64,000 nt of DNA, from positions 930,001 to 994,000 of the forward strand of contig JABTUU010000001.1 in assembly GCA_015075275.1 (NCBI GenBank), given 5' to 3'. Position 1 is the stretch's first letter, and each line of letters opens with the position of its first letter. Positions 38,488-45,622 of this stretch are shown piece after piece. The DNA comes from Anaerolineales bacterium (GTDB taxonomy: Bacteria; Chloroflexota; Anaerolineae; Anaerolineales; Villigracilaceae). The notes below the pieces were generated by a model, which saw only the letters and a list, made by a program, of their open reading frames with translations, ran no database searches and was not told the DNA's origin. The position numbers were made by a program, and so were the translations under genes.

Positions 38488-40344
38488 CTAATCCGCCGCC
38501 ATGGGCTCCCCTGAGACCTCGGAGGTCTTCGCGCCCGCAGCCTCATCAAGACCATATTGCTCCTCCAACTCATGCCTGAACTGTTGCGTGTACAGGCGGT
38601 AGTAATGTCCGCGCTGTTTGAGCAATTCTGCATGTGAGCCTTGCTCGGCGATGCGTCCATTTTCGATGACGACGATTCGATCCGCCCTGCGGATGGTGGA
38701 GAGGCGGTGCGCGATGACGAACGACGTGCGTCCGCGCATCAAGGCTTCCATGCCGCGCTGGATCAGCGCCTCGGTCAGCGTGTCCACGCTGGAGGTGGCT
38801 TCATCCATGATGAAGAGCTCGGGCTTGGCAAGCACGGCTCGCGCCAGACTGATCAACTGTTTCTGCCCAACGGAGAGTAAGTCGCCGCCTTCGCCAACGT
38901 TGTGATCGTAGCCTTTCTCGAGCGCGACGATGAAAGTATGCGCGCCAGCCGTTTTCGCAGCCTCGATCACTTCCTCGTCGCTGGCGTCCAGCCGTCCATA
39001 GCGGATATTGTCGCGCACGCTGCCGGAGAAGAGATGCGGCGTTTGCAGCACAACCCCGATGCGGCTATGGATCGAAGCGAGCGTGTAATCCATGTAGTCA
39101 CGCCCGTTGATGCGGATCGTCCCTTTGCGCGGCTCGTAGAAGCGGCACAACAGGTTGACGATGGTAGACTTCCCGCCGCCGGTCTGACCGACAAGCGCGA
39201 TCGTTTCGCCGGGCTTTACTTTCAGCGTGAAATCTTGCAGCACGGGCTTGCGGGCTTCATAGTAGAAATCCACATGGTCGAACTCGATCTCGCCCAACAA
39301 CGTCTCGGCGGCGACAGCCTCGTCTCGGTCGCGGACTTCGGGCTCGGTGTCCGCCAACTTGAAGATGCGTTCCGCCGAAGCGATGGAATGCTGCATCTCT
39401 GCATAGACGCGCGCCAAGTCCTGCACGGGCCACATCATGAACGTGAGATACGACACGAAGGCTTGAATCCCGCCGATGGTCATTGCGCCGATCGCGATCT
39501 GCTGTCCGCCATAGCCCACAATAACGCCAAGCGCCAGCGCGGCGATGATCTGCACGACGGGGAGGAAGAGCGCCGAAAGCCATGCGGCACGATACGATGC
39601 GCGGTACATGGCGGTCGTCAGCTCCTGAAATTCTTTCGTGTTCTCGTCTTCGCGCAACAGCGCCTTCACCACGCGCACACCCTGAAAGTTTTCGTTATAG
39701 GCGCCGGTGATCTTCGAATTCGTGCGCCGTGAAACGCGATATTCCACCAGAATGAGCTGGCGAAACTTGACGGCGGCGAAGATCATTATCGGCAAGATAG
39801 CGCAGACGATCAACGCCAGCTTCCAGTTTATGATTGCCATAAAGACCAGCGAAGTGATGATGTTCATCGTCGCCCAGGTAGTATCCACCACGCCCCAACT
39901 GACGAGATCCGAAACGCGCCCGGTATCCGAAGTGACGCGCGCGATCAGTCGTCCGACCGAGTTCTGCGAGTAGTACGAGAGCGACAGCTGTTGCAGGCGC
40001 TCAAATAACATGCGGCGCAAATCGTATTGCACGCGTTCGCCGAGCAGGCTTGCGAGATAGATAAAAACAAACACCGAGACGACCTGAAACAGGATCACGC
40101 CGCCATACAGCCAGGCGATGCGTTGCAGCGCGGCGGTATCTTCCAAGCGGATGCCTACGTCTACGATCTCTTTGTTCAGATAAGTGAAGTAGGCGTCGGT
40201 GATGGAGGTCGCGGCGATGGCGATAAAAAACGCCAGAACCCATCTCCAATGCGGTATGAGATGACCTGCGATTCGTTTGAATACGGGCAGGGTAAATTGG
40301 CTGGTATATTCTTCTTCTTCAAGTTCGAGTAGCTCTTCTGACAT
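38488..40344 (-). CDS. ABC exporter half-transporter (heterodimer subunit 2)
   Basis: A 618-residue exporter with an N-terminal six-TM domain (about residues 30-320) and a C-terminal ATPase. Walker A is GQTGGGKST, the signature is LSVGQKQ (a variant of LSGGQ), Walker B is LFIMDEATSSVD with the catalytic Glu present, and the H-loop is IAHRL. An acidic N-terminal tail (EELLELEEEE) is notable. The C-terminal tail includes KTSEVSGE, encoded by a CCTCCGAGGT palindrome. GGAG lies 8 nt upstream. It should pair with the exporter encoded just upstream, like BmrCD/LmrCD-type heterodimers. Confidence 0.92.
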   Translation of the reverse strand: MSEELLELEEEEYTSQFTLPVFKRIAGHLIPHWRWVLAFFIAIAATSITDAYFTYLNKEIVDVGIRLEDTAALQRIAWLYGGVILFQVVSVFVFIYLASLLGERVQYDLRRMLFERLQQLSLSYYSQNSVGRLIARVTSDTGRVSDLVSWGVVDTTWATMNIITSLVFMAIINWKLALIVCAILPIMIFAAVKFRQLILVEYRVSRRTNSKITGAYNENFQGVRVVKALLREDENTKEFQELTTAMYRASYRAAWLSALFLPVVQIIAALALGVIVGYGGQQIAIGAMTIGGIQAFVSYLTFMMWPVQDLARVYAEMQHSIASAERIFKLADTEPEVRDRDEAVAAETLLGEIEFDHVDFYYEARKPVLQDFTLKVKPGETIALVGQTGGGKSTIVNLLCRFYEPRKGTIRINGRDYMDYTLASIHSRIGVVLQTPHLFSGSVRDNIRYGRLDASDEEVIEAAKTAGAHTFIVALEKGYDHNVGEGGDLLSVGQKQLISLARAVLAKPELFIMDEATSSVDTLTEALIQRGMEALMRGRTSFVIAHRLSTIRRADRIVVIENGRIAEQGSHAELLKQRGHYYRLYTQQFRHELEEQYGLDEAAGAKTSEVSGEPMAAD

Positions 40345-40546
40345 TGGTGATTCTCCATAGATTGGCTGCGAGGAGGAAAATTCAAAATTATGAAATATGA
40401 ATTATGAAACTTCTGAATTCAAAATTTATCCTTCACATTTTGCCAATACGTTTCTTTACCTTCGTTACGATGGTTACAAGGATGGCGATGATCTCTCGCG
40501 TAGATCGTTCTTCTTGTTGTCGCTCATCGCCATCTCCTTTCATAAT
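40345..40546 (-). other. Gap between the two ABC exporter genes with possible tiny reading frames
   Basis: A 17-codon frame (40474-40527, MSDNKKNDLRERSSPSL) has a good GGAG 6 nt upstream. A 36-codon frame (40433-40543) ends in a hydrophobic helix (REIIAILVTIV) but lacks a ribosome site. Neither is recognised. The rest is AT-rich with no terminator, so both exporter genes are probably on one transcript. Confidence 0.3.
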
Positions 40547-42385
40547 TCATAATTCTGATTTCTGAATTTCTCTTTCGAGTTCTTCGTCAATCTTCGTCTG
40601 GATGTCGTAAATGCGGCGATACATTCCGCTCGCTTGCGCGAGCAATTCACTGTGCGTGCCCATCTGAATCAGCTCGCCTTCGTTCAGCACGAGGATCAAG
40701 TCGGCAGACATGACGGATTGAATGCGATGCGCGATGATGAAGGTCGTGCGATTCTCCATCAGACCCGCCAGCGCGCGGCGGATCTCCGCTTCGGTCTCGA
40801 CATCCACGCTGGAGGTCGAATCGTCCAGAATCAAGATGCGCGGATTTTTTAGCAGCGCGCGCGCGATCGTGATGCGTTGTTTCTGTCCGCCGGAGAGCGT
40901 GACGCCTTTTTCGCCAACGATAGTTCGATAACCGTCAGGGAAGCCTTGAATCACATCGTGGATCGAGGCGGCTTGTGCGGCGCTCTCGATCTCTGCCTGC
41001 GAAACGTCGCGCCCTACGCCGTACGCGATGTTCTCGCGCAGTGAGCGGCTGAACAAGAACGGCTCCTGTTCGACGATGCTGATCTGGCGCCGCAGGTAGG
41101 CACGCGAGTACTCCTTCAACTCCACGCCATCGAGCAGGATGCGCCCACCCGTGTAATCATGAAAACGCGGCAATAAATTCACAAGCGAGGTTTTGCCCGA
41201 GCCAGTCGAGCCGAGCAGCGCCACCGCTTGCCCCGGCTTGACGTGAAAAGAAATATCATTCAGTGCGTCGATTGTCCCGTCTGCGTACATGAACGAAACT
41301 TTCTCGAAAACGATCTCGCCGCGCGCCGAACCCTCCGGCCGGTATGCGCCGTCATGAAGCGGTTCGCGCGCCTGCTCGATCACCGTCATCAAGCGTCCGT
41401 ATGAGACCAATCCAGTGGAGGCGGAAACGATCAAACGCCCCAAGTTGCGAATGGGCCAGATCAGCCATGCCAGCAAGCCGGCGTAGGCGATATACATGCC
41501 GACCGTGATCTCCCCGCGAATCGCCAGGTTGGCGGCGTAGATGTATCCGAACAGCGTTTGAAAGCCCAACACAATATCCGAGAGGGGCCAGAACAGCGAG
41601 TGCATTAACATCAACGCTTTGCCTTTGAGAAATTTGCCCCAGTTGTCGCGTTCAAACTTGCCGACTTCGTATCCTTGCCGCGCAAAGGCTTTGACCACGC
41701 GCACACCGGTCAAGTTTTCTTGCAAGGTGGTGGAGAGTTTCGCTTCTTGCGCTTGATACTCCTCGTAGGCTTTCGTCAGCTTCTTGAAGAACCAGACGGA
41801 AATAACCAGAGTGAACGGGATAACCGCCACAGAGACAAGCCCTAATTTCACGTTGATGTTGAGGATCGCGATAAAGTTGATCATAAACAACAGCGCGATG
41901 CGCCCTATGCCGACGCCTTGCTCGCTGAAGAAACGGCGCAGCGAATCCACGTCGGAGGTGACGCGCTCGATTAGGTCGCCTTTGGGGGTGGCGGCGTGAT
42001 ACGAAAAACTCAAGCGCTGAATATGATCGAAGAGAAAATCTCTCATGCGACGCGCAATGCCTTCCGCCGTATAAGCGGCTAAACGTCCCGAAAGGAACGA
42101 ACCGCCGCCTTCGATTAACGCGAGTAGGAGGAATCCTGCGGCGATCCACAGCGAAGCGCTGGCGAGGCTTCCGCCGATGTAGATCCGCTTCGTCAACGTA
42201 TCGTCAACGAAATATTCGAGCAACAGGTAGGTGGCGGTCTTCGACAATGCCGAGATGGCGAGGGCGACGGCGGCGCCGAGATACGCCGGTCGGTAGCCAG
42301 CCAACATACGCCAAAGACCTTTGAGGCGGTTCGTGCGAGCTGTTTTGCGGAAGTCGAATGTAATTGCGGGTTCGATAGCGGTCAT
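40547..42385 (-). CDS. ABC exporter half-transporter (heterodimer subunit 1)
   Basis: A 612-residue exporter with an N-terminal TM domain and a C-terminal ATPase. Walker A is GSTGSGKTS, the signature is LSGGQKQR, Walker B is ILILDDSTSSVD, and the H-loop is IAHRI. The residue after Walker B Asp is Asp in place of the catalytic Glu, while the partner has Glu; one degenerate site is typical of heterodimeric multidrug exporters. The start at 42385 (MTAIEPAITF) follows GGAGACC; a longer frame runs into an intergenic repeat. Its mRNA carries a leader peptide and terminator upstream, suggesting induction by translation inhibitors. Confidence 0.92.
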   Translation of the reverse strand: MTAIEPAITFDFRKTARTNRLKGLWRMLAGYRPAYLGAAVALAISALSKTATYLLLEYFVDDTLTKRIYIGGSLASASLWIAAGFLLLALIEGGGSFLSGRLAAYTAEGIARRMRDFLFDHIQRLSFSYHAATPKGDLIERVTSDVDSLRRFFSEQGVGIGRIALLFMINFIAILNINVKLGLVSVAVIPFTLVISVWFFKKLTKAYEEYQAQEAKLSTTLQENLTGVRVVKAFARQGYEVGKFERDNWGKFLKGKALMLMHSLFWPLSDIVLGFQTLFGYIYAANLAIRGEITVGMYIAYAGLLAWLIWPIRNLGRLIVSASTGLVSYGRLMTVIEQAREPLHDGAYRPEGSARGEIVFEKVSFMYADGTIDALNDISFHVKPGQAVALLGSTGSGKTSLVNLLPRFHDYTGGRILLDGVELKEYSRAYLRRQISIVEQEPFLFSRSLRENIAYGVGRDVSQAEIESAAQAASIHDVIQGFPDGYRTIVGEKGVTLSGGQKQRITIARALLKNPRILILDDSTSSVDVETEAEIRRALAGLMENRTTFIIAHRIQSVMSADLILVLNEGELIQMGTHSELLAQASGMYRRIYDIQTKIDEELEREIQKSEL

Positions 42386-42396
42386 AATTGGTCTCC

Positions 42397-42446
42397 GTAG
42401 GGGCGAGGTCCTCTCGCCCAATTGGGCAGGGCGACCCTGCCCCTAC
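42397..42446. repeat. Dispersed-type palindrome upstream of the exporter
   Basis: Outer arms GTAGGGGC / GCCCCTAC enclose CGAGG...TCGCCC and GGGCAGGGCGACCC, a nested palindrome of 50 bp. It lies between the attenuator terminator and the ribosome site of the first exporter gene. Confidence 0.65.
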
Positions 42447-42453
42447 ATGGAAT

Positions 42454-42487
42454 TAAATAAAAAGGCTGCGGCGAGCGCGCCACAGCC
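42454..42487 (-). terminator. Attenuator terminator in the ABC exporter leader
   Basis: On the minus strand GGCTGTGGCG-CGCT-CGCCGCAGCC is followed by TTTTTATTTAATT, a strong intrinsic terminator (stem 42464-42487, one G-U pair). It lies 22 nt after the leader-peptide stop and about 70 nt before the exporter start, so it must be passed for expression. Confidence 0.85.
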
Positions 42488-42509
42488 TGAAACGACAGGA
42501 AAAGTTGAC

Positions 42510-42593
42510 CTAACGGTCAGAAGGCGCGCTGCGAGAAGGTACAAATCCAGCGTTAACTGGAACAAACGAGGTCGTGCTGATCAACATGGACAT
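42510..42593 (-). CDS. Leader peptide of the ABC exporter operon (27 residues)
   Basis: The frame ATG 42591-42593 to TAG 42510-42512 encodes 27 residues beginning MSMLISTTSFVPV. A strong AAAGGAG lies 7 nt upstream. Its 3' part contains AGCGCGCC (42523-42530), an exact complement of GGCGCGCT (42474-42481) in the downstream terminator arm and loop. When a ribosome stalls early, the free segment could pair with the terminator and allow read-through. This is the logic known for bmrB-bmrCD and other antibiotic-induced exporters; here it is inferred from sequence alone. Confidence 0.75.
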   Translation of the reverse strand: MSMLISTTSFVPVNAGFVPSRSAPSDR

Positions 42594-42651
42594 TCGCGCG
42601 CTCCTTTCCTAAAATTTGCGATGCAAGATGCCGCCTTACATCGCGGGCGAA

Positions 42652-42681
42652 AGTTTACACTGTCCGCGCCGAAAATGTCAA
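42652..42681 (-). promoter_or_regulatory. Sigma-70-type promoter of the exporter operon
   Basis: On the minus strand the -35 TTGACA (42676-42681) and -10 TAAACT (42652-42657) are separated by 18 nt. It lies about 60 nt upstream of the leader-peptide start. Confidence 0.75.
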
Positions 42682-42716
42682 GGTTTATCCGCGGAATTGC
42701 TTCGCTTATAATCAGC

Positions 42717-42772
42717 ATGTCGCTGTAAAGAGATTGATTCGCTGCGCTCGCAACAAGCGCTCGCAACAACAT
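42717..42772. repeat. Diverged palindromic repeat, ATGTCGCTG family
   Basis: The left end is ATGTCGCTGTAAAGAGATTG, the right end is TCGCAACAACAT, with a duplicated GCGCTCGCAACAA. It is a degraded copy of the family found in the cas operon, located in the divergent gap before the aminotransferase gene. Confidence 0.6.
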
Positions 42773-42781
42773 GGACGCAAC

Positions 42782-43612
42782 ATGATTCGCACATGGAAGA
42801 TCGCAAGAACGAAACTGAATGAAGTCCGTTTCGACGATAACTCCTCGCTCGACGCAGTGACGCGACAACTGCCCAACGGCTGGTATTCGACCTTCCGTAC
42901 TTTTGATAAATGTTCGCGCGCGATTGGACTCTCCGCTCACCTGCGCCGACTGCCGAATGCGGACGCTTCGCTTTTGCGAGCGAGTCTGACGCAGGCGCTT
43001 CAGCCTTTTCGCGCCGCCGAAGCCCGCGTCCGCATGACAGAGACGAGGCGCGGCAGATTTTATATCTCCATCGAACCGTTGAAACTTCTGCCGCGTGAAA
43101 TTTACGAACAGGGCGTGCGCGTCAAGACAACGACGCTTCAGCGGCGCGATCCGCGCGCGAAAGCAACGGCGTTTATCGGCGCGAGCGGCGACGAAAGAGA
43201 ACGCCTTGCGCGTGAAAATATCTTTGAGGCGCTGTTGGTGAAGAACGGGAAGATTTTAGAAGGACTGACGAGCAACTTCTTTTGGATAGGGCAAATTGGC
43301 AATTTGCCCTATCTCGCGACCGCTCAACGCGGTATTTTGCTCGGCGTAACGCGGACGATGGTAATCCGTGCGGCGCGGGAGAGGGGGCTGGAGGTGAGAT
43401 TCAGCCCGCTGAGGCTGGACCAGCTATCCCTTGCGAAAGAGGCGTTCATCACCTCCAGTTCGCGCGGAGTTGTGCCGGTCGTCCAAATTGACGATGCGCG
43501 GGTGGGGCAGGGGAGTCCAGGAAAAGCGACAAGGATGTTGATGTCGGCATATGAGGAATATGCGTTGAAGCGCGTGGAAACGATCGCCGCGCGTGATAAA
43601 ATCAAATATTAG
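42782..43612 (+). CDS. Class IV PLP-dependent aminotransferase / aminodeoxychorismate lyase-like
   Basis: A 276-residue fold-type IV PLP enzyme related to branched-chain aminotransferase, D-amino-acid transaminase and PabC. Family marks are KTTTLQRRDPR with the likely PLP Lys region, ILEGLTSNFF near residue 160, GILLGVTRTMVIRAA, and KEAFITSSSRGVVPV. The precise substrate is not clear. The start at 42782 (MIRTWKIART) is chosen because the upstream frame lies in a repeat. Within the ILEGLTSNFF region a perfect palindrome (43285-43313) adds about 5 residues (GQIGNLPYL) in frame. It is followed by a lipoprotein gene 8 nt away. Confidence 0.82.
   Translation: MIRTWKIARTKLNEVRFDDNSSLDAVTRQLPNGWYSTFRTFDKCSRAIGLSAHLRRLPNADASLLRASLTQALQPFRAAEARVRMTETRRGRFYISIEPLKLLPREIYEQGVRVKTTTLQRRDPRAKATAFIGASGDERERLARENIFEALLVKNGKILEGLTSNFFWIGQIGNLPYLATAQRGILLGVTRTMVIRAARERGLEVRFSPLRLDQLSLAKEAFITSSSRGVVPVVQIDDARVGQGSPGKATRMLMSAYEEYALKRVETIAARDKIKY
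43285..43313. repeat. Palindrome inside the aminotransferase gene
   Basis: A perfect inverted repeat, GATAGGGCAAATT-GGC-AATTTGCCCTATC. The half GATAGGGCAAATTT recurs at about 54769-54782 upstream of the trigger-factor gene, so it may be a dispersed element. Confidence 0.6.
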
Positions 43613-43620
43613 GAGACGCC

Positions 43621-44244
43621 ATGAAAAGACTCGCCCGATTCGCGCTCTTTGCCTTGACGATCACTTTGCTTTTGCAATCATGTTTCCGCCCTCGAGTGGA
43701 GGAAGAACAGGAGGAGCGTCTCGAAGACTCCGCCACCATTCAGGCAACCTATGCGCTCGACGATCTCGATGCGTGCGTGAGCGGTATTTGGAAGATGGAT
43801 GTGTATGCCATCGAAAGTAAATTCCAGGATTTGAACATCGCGCCTTCGATGACAGTAATTGCGCCCAGCGAGTTGACCATCGAGTTCCGCGACGATAACA
43901 CCTTCGGGTTGTTCGGATTGGTGGCGATGCGCATGGAACTGCCAAGCGGCGATTATTTTGAACTGGACGGGACACATTCCGCTTCGGGCGGCTATCAGGC
44001 GGATGGCAGGACGATTACGTTCATCGGCACAGTCAACGATATCAAATACGGCACGATGCGCGCGTACATTGACGGCGAACTTCAAGAGGGATTATTTACC
44101 GATGAAGACGCGCCGCCCATTGCGCCGCCCGTGACGGGATTTCCAGGTGCGGCAACGTACGAATGCAGTGAAGCGACGTTGAGCTTGAACTACACTATGC
44201 TCAGTAGCAACGTCACCGAAATGTGGACGCGGGTGAGTCCGTAA
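43621..44244 (+). CDS. Predicted lipoprotein of unknown function
   Basis: A 207-residue exported protein. The signal ends in LLQSC with Cys21, followed by an acidic linker (EEEQEERLED). The mature part has alternating hydrophobic strands (LTIEFRDDNTFGLFG, GGYQADGRTITFIG) and two later cysteines, a beta-rich lipocalin-like pattern. I do not recognise a family. It follows the aminotransferase by 8 nt and may be co-transcribed. It ends overlapping a small convergent frame. Confidence 0.7.
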   Translation: MKRLARFALFALTITLLLQSCFRPRVEEEQEERLEDSATIQATYALDDLDACVSGIWKMDVYAIESKFQDLNIAPSMTVIAPSELTIEFRDDNTFGLFGLVAMRMELPSGDYFELDGTHSASGGYQADGRTITFIGTVNDIKYGTMRAYIDGELQEGLFTDEDAPPIAPPVTGFPGAATYECSEATLSLNYTMLSSNVTEMWTRVSP

Positions 44245-44422
44245 GATTGCAGCGAAAAAATCCAGCCGCAGAGTTCACAGAGATTTTGAGAATTGACCTC
44301 TTGCATAAGTCAGTCGCCGTCATCGGTTTGACCTTTTTCCCCTCATGCCGAGCGCTTGCTTGTTTCGCTCTTTGATTTTGTCCACGGATGAGTTGCTCCA
44401 CCGTCCAAATCTTTCTCATCAT
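44213..44422 (-). CDS. Small reading frame coupled to the integrase gene, doubtful
   Basis: A 69-codon frame whose ATG overlaps the integrase stop (ATGA). It has a basic N-terminal half (MRKIWTVEQLIRGQNQRAKQ) that looks protein-like, but it runs 32 nt into the convergent lipoprotein gene and its second half looks like non-coding sequence. It may be a truncated gene; treat as uncertain. Confidence 0.3.
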   Translation of the reverse strand: MMRKIWTVEQLIRGQNQRAKQASARHEGKKVKPMTATDLCKRSILKISVNSAAGFFRCNLTDSPASTFR

Positions 44423-45330
44423 TTCCTCTTGTTAAAAATCTCATCATAAGCGGCGTCCGCCTCGCCGCCGAAGTGCGTGTAGCGGTTCGTCGTATCAATA
44501 CTGCTATGGCGCGCCAACTCCTGCGATAATTTAATATCGCGCTTTGCCAGATATGTCATAGTGACAAAGTAGTGTCGAAAATCATGGATGCGCACGAGGC
44601 TTCGCTCAACGCCTGCTTCTTCGATCCGTCCCTTAATTCCCTGTTGGGGGTCGCCTTTGATGGCTGTCCACATGCCGCTGGCGCTGATGGGCTTGATGCG
44701 TTTGCTGGCGCGAATATCGTGGCGCAGGAAAACAGGCTGAGATCGAAGAGGGATGCGGGTGTTAGGTTCAATCGAAGCGCAAGCAGTGTGGTATTCGCGC
44801 AATGTCTGAATGGAACGTTCAGAGAATCGGATGACGGCTTGTTTGTCGCCCTTGCCGACGATGACCGCGCGGGCTTCCAGCCAGTCAATGTCGCCGCGTT
44901 TGAGCGCGCAAGCCTCAGAGATACGCAGACCCGTGTCTGCCAGCGTCAACACAAAGGCGCGGTCGCGCAGAGCGGGAAGATCGCCGCCCAGCCGACTGCA
45001 ATACTCGATGACTTTCTCCACGGCTTCTCTGTCAAAATTGACGATCCGTTTGCCCTGTTTGCGGGTGTAATGGCGGATAAGTCCCTGAATTTCCGCCAGG
45101 TCGTTCGAACGGCAAAACGTGTATAAGCCCAAAAGGGCGGAGCGCCAAATTTGCTTTGTGGAGGGGGCGTAGCCTTTGATCTCCACGAGAAACTTCTCGA
45201 AGGTCTCTGTGTTGAGCGGCGCATCCTCGCCGACGATCTCCACAAAGCGCCTGAGTGCGTAGCGATATGCGTCTATTGTATTTTTTGACAGATCGAGCGT
45301 GTCGAGAAAACGATTTATCTGCTCTTTCAT
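44419..45330 (-). CDS. Tyrosine recombinase (XerC/D-like integrase)
   Basis: A 303-residue site-specific recombinase. An N-terminal SAM-like core-binding domain (about 1-85; SKNTIDAYRYALRRF) precedes the catalytic domain. Catalytic residues: Arg in TGLRISEA near residue 135, Lys in VGKGDKQ, His-x-x-Arg in HDFRH, His in ARHSSI and Tyr in NRYTHF. All are present, so it may be active. It has a strong promoter. No tRNA or clear attachment site lies next to it. The location between the exporter and the CHAT operon suggests an accessory region rather than the chromosomal dimer-resolution xer gene. Confidence 0.9.
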   Translation of the reverse strand: MKEQINRFLDTLDLSKNTIDAYRYALRRFVEIVGEDAPLNTETFEKFLVEIKGYAPSTKQIWRSALLGLYTFCRSNDLAEIQGLIRHYTRKQGKRIVNFDREAVEKVIEYCSRLGGDLPALRDRAFVLTLADTGLRISEACALKRGDIDWLEARAVIVGKGDKQAVIRFSERSIQTLREYHTACASIEPNTRIPLRSQPVFLRHDIRASKRIKPISASGMWTAIKGDPQQGIKGRIEEAGVERSLVRIHDFRHYFVTMTYLAKRDIKLSQELARHSSIDTTNRYTHFGGEADAAYDEIFNKRK

Positions 45331-45369
45331 CCTGTTTTCCTATGCGATTTTTGATGGCGTATAATACTA

Positions 45370-45398
45370 ATTATATTGAATGATTGACGGGAAGTCAA
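45370..45398 (-). promoter_or_regulatory. Sigma-70-type promoter of the integrase gene
   Basis: On the minus strand TTGACT (45393-45398), 17 nt, TATAAT (45370-45375), about 40 nt before the integrase ATG. This is close to consensus. Confidence 0.8.
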
Positions 45399-45577
45399 GT
45401 TTGTTCTTAACAAGGTTTGAGCGCCGCTCCCCACTGCTGAACGTTGGACCACAGACAATGGGCAATGACATGCCCTGACGGGAAACGCTTCACTCCCAGC
45501 CGACGGTTGATTCACCTGCAATGTGACGCTTCGCGCCTGACGCTTTTTTCTCCCCTACCCCATCGCGCATCCTCCGT

Positions 45578-45616
45578 CCCAGACTTCCGAGATTTCACAA
45601 ATCTCGGAAGTCTGGG
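45578..45616. terminator. Long perfect palindrome after the CHAT gene
   Basis: An 18-bp perfect stem (45578-45595 with 45599-45616) with a 3-nt loop lies 6 nt beyond the CHAT stop codon. No T tract follows, so it may act as a 3' end structure or be a dispersed repeat related to the CCTCCGAG palindrome at 38268. Confidence 0.55.
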
Positions 45617-45622
45617 ATCGCC

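Noticed and set aside
38902..39732. 276-codon plus-strand frame opposite the ABC exporter gene
   Set aside because: The minus strand carries Walker A, signature and Walker B motifs in order; the opposite frame shows none.
42454..42593. A metabolite riboswitch in the exporter leader
   Set aside because: The leader is explained by a small translated frame plus terminator; I see no known aptamer pattern.
45578..45616. Calling the long palindrome after the CHAT gene a firm intrinsic terminator
   Set aside because: No T tract follows on the minus strand, and similar palindromes occur elsewhere, so it may be a dispersed repeat.
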